Below, one piece after another: positions 63,959-64,000 of a DNA stretch of 64,000 nt. The first letter of the stretch is position 1; every line of letters begins with the position of its first letter. The notes beneath the pieces were generated by a model that saw nothing but the letters and a program-made list of their open reading frames with translations, was not told where the DNA came from and did no database searches. A program made the translations under genes and the position numbers. Origin of the DNA: Methylobacterium phyllostachyos. GTDB taxonomy: Bacteria; Pseudomonadota; Alphaproteobacteria; Rhizobiales; Beijerinckiaceae. Location: positions 124,001 to 188,000 of the forward strand of contig NZ_FNHS01000010.1 in the NCBI RefSeq assembly GCF_900103445.1, given 5' to 3'.

Positions 63959-64000
63959 GAATCGCCTTCTACGGCTCCTCCCTACTGTCCTCCTACTGGA
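63955..64000 (+). CDS. Second CgeB-like glycosyltransferase, 5' end only
   Basis: The ATG at 63955 overlaps the previous stop by four bases. The 15 residues visible (MRIAFYGSSLLSSYW) resemble the start of the CgeB-type glycosyltransferases that usually begin FYGSSLLSAYWNG. The rest lies beyond the window. Confidence 0.6.
   Translation, partial: MRIAFYGSSLLSSYW

Overview
The window is high-GC, densely coding alphaproteobacterial DNA, most likely from Methylobacterium or Methylorubrum. The genus call is inference. It rests on the gene complement (HWE kinase, DUF1127, DUF6894 and GCG_CRPN small proteins, rhizobial-type Crp/Fnr regulator, Weimberg-type sugar oxidation) and on several families of short palindromic repeats between genes. 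No rRNA, tRNA, CRISPR array, transposase or prophage gene was found.

Layout. 0-10.3 kb: the edge of rutA, a secreted DUF4864 protein, thrC, an M16 peptidase, a membrane GGDEF/EAL protein, and a single-domain globin followed by an FNR-like reductase. 10.9-26.4 kb: a chemoreceptor, a Crp/Fnr regulator with an HWE kinase, a COG3904 protein, an MDR oxidoreductase, a LuxR regulator, an ECF sigma/anti-sigma pair, an orphan molybdenum hydroxylase subunit, a PepSY protein, an SDR and an SGNH hydrolase. 26.4-34.5 kb: a hydroxamate-type siderophore locus. It has an NRPS with a fused MbtH-like domain, A-T-TE order and no condensation domain; two GNAT acyltransferases; an L-ornithine/lysine N-monooxygenase; a MATE exporter; and a FecI-like sigma factor. 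Its two divergent operons each carry an ECF-type promoter match with identical spacing. 35-37 kb: a lower-GC patch with small hypothetical genes and a P-loop kinase-like gene. 37-40 kb: a SulP-STAS-cNMP transporter and a small cysteine protein. 40.2-45.7 kb: an ssuE-A-A-C-B-D operon for organosulfonate sulfur, split by a palindromic repeat. 46.6-57.4 kb: a sugar-oxidation locus (OprB porin, aldose 1-dehydrogenase, lactonase, IlvD/Edd sugar-acid dehydratase, 2,5-dioxovalerate-type dehydrogenase, aldose 1-epimerase, FucP-type transporter, GntR regulator). Together these would take L-arabinose or D-galactose type sugars through the lactone and acid. The expected 2-keto-3-deoxy acid dehydratase is seen only as a possible 60-codon AraD1-like remnant. 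58.0-64.0 kb: a translationally coupled operon of two nucleotide-sugar epimerases (one CDP-paratose 2-epimerase-like), a B12-binding radical SAM protein, a GT4 glycosyltransferase and two CgeB-like glycosyltransferases, running off the window. Its product is unknown to me.

The strongest leads for something undescribed are this radical SAM/glycosyltransferase operon, the C-domain-less MbtH-NRPS siderophore locus with its paired promoters, and a palindromic repeat of about 170 bp inserted in frame inside a glycosyltransferase gene.
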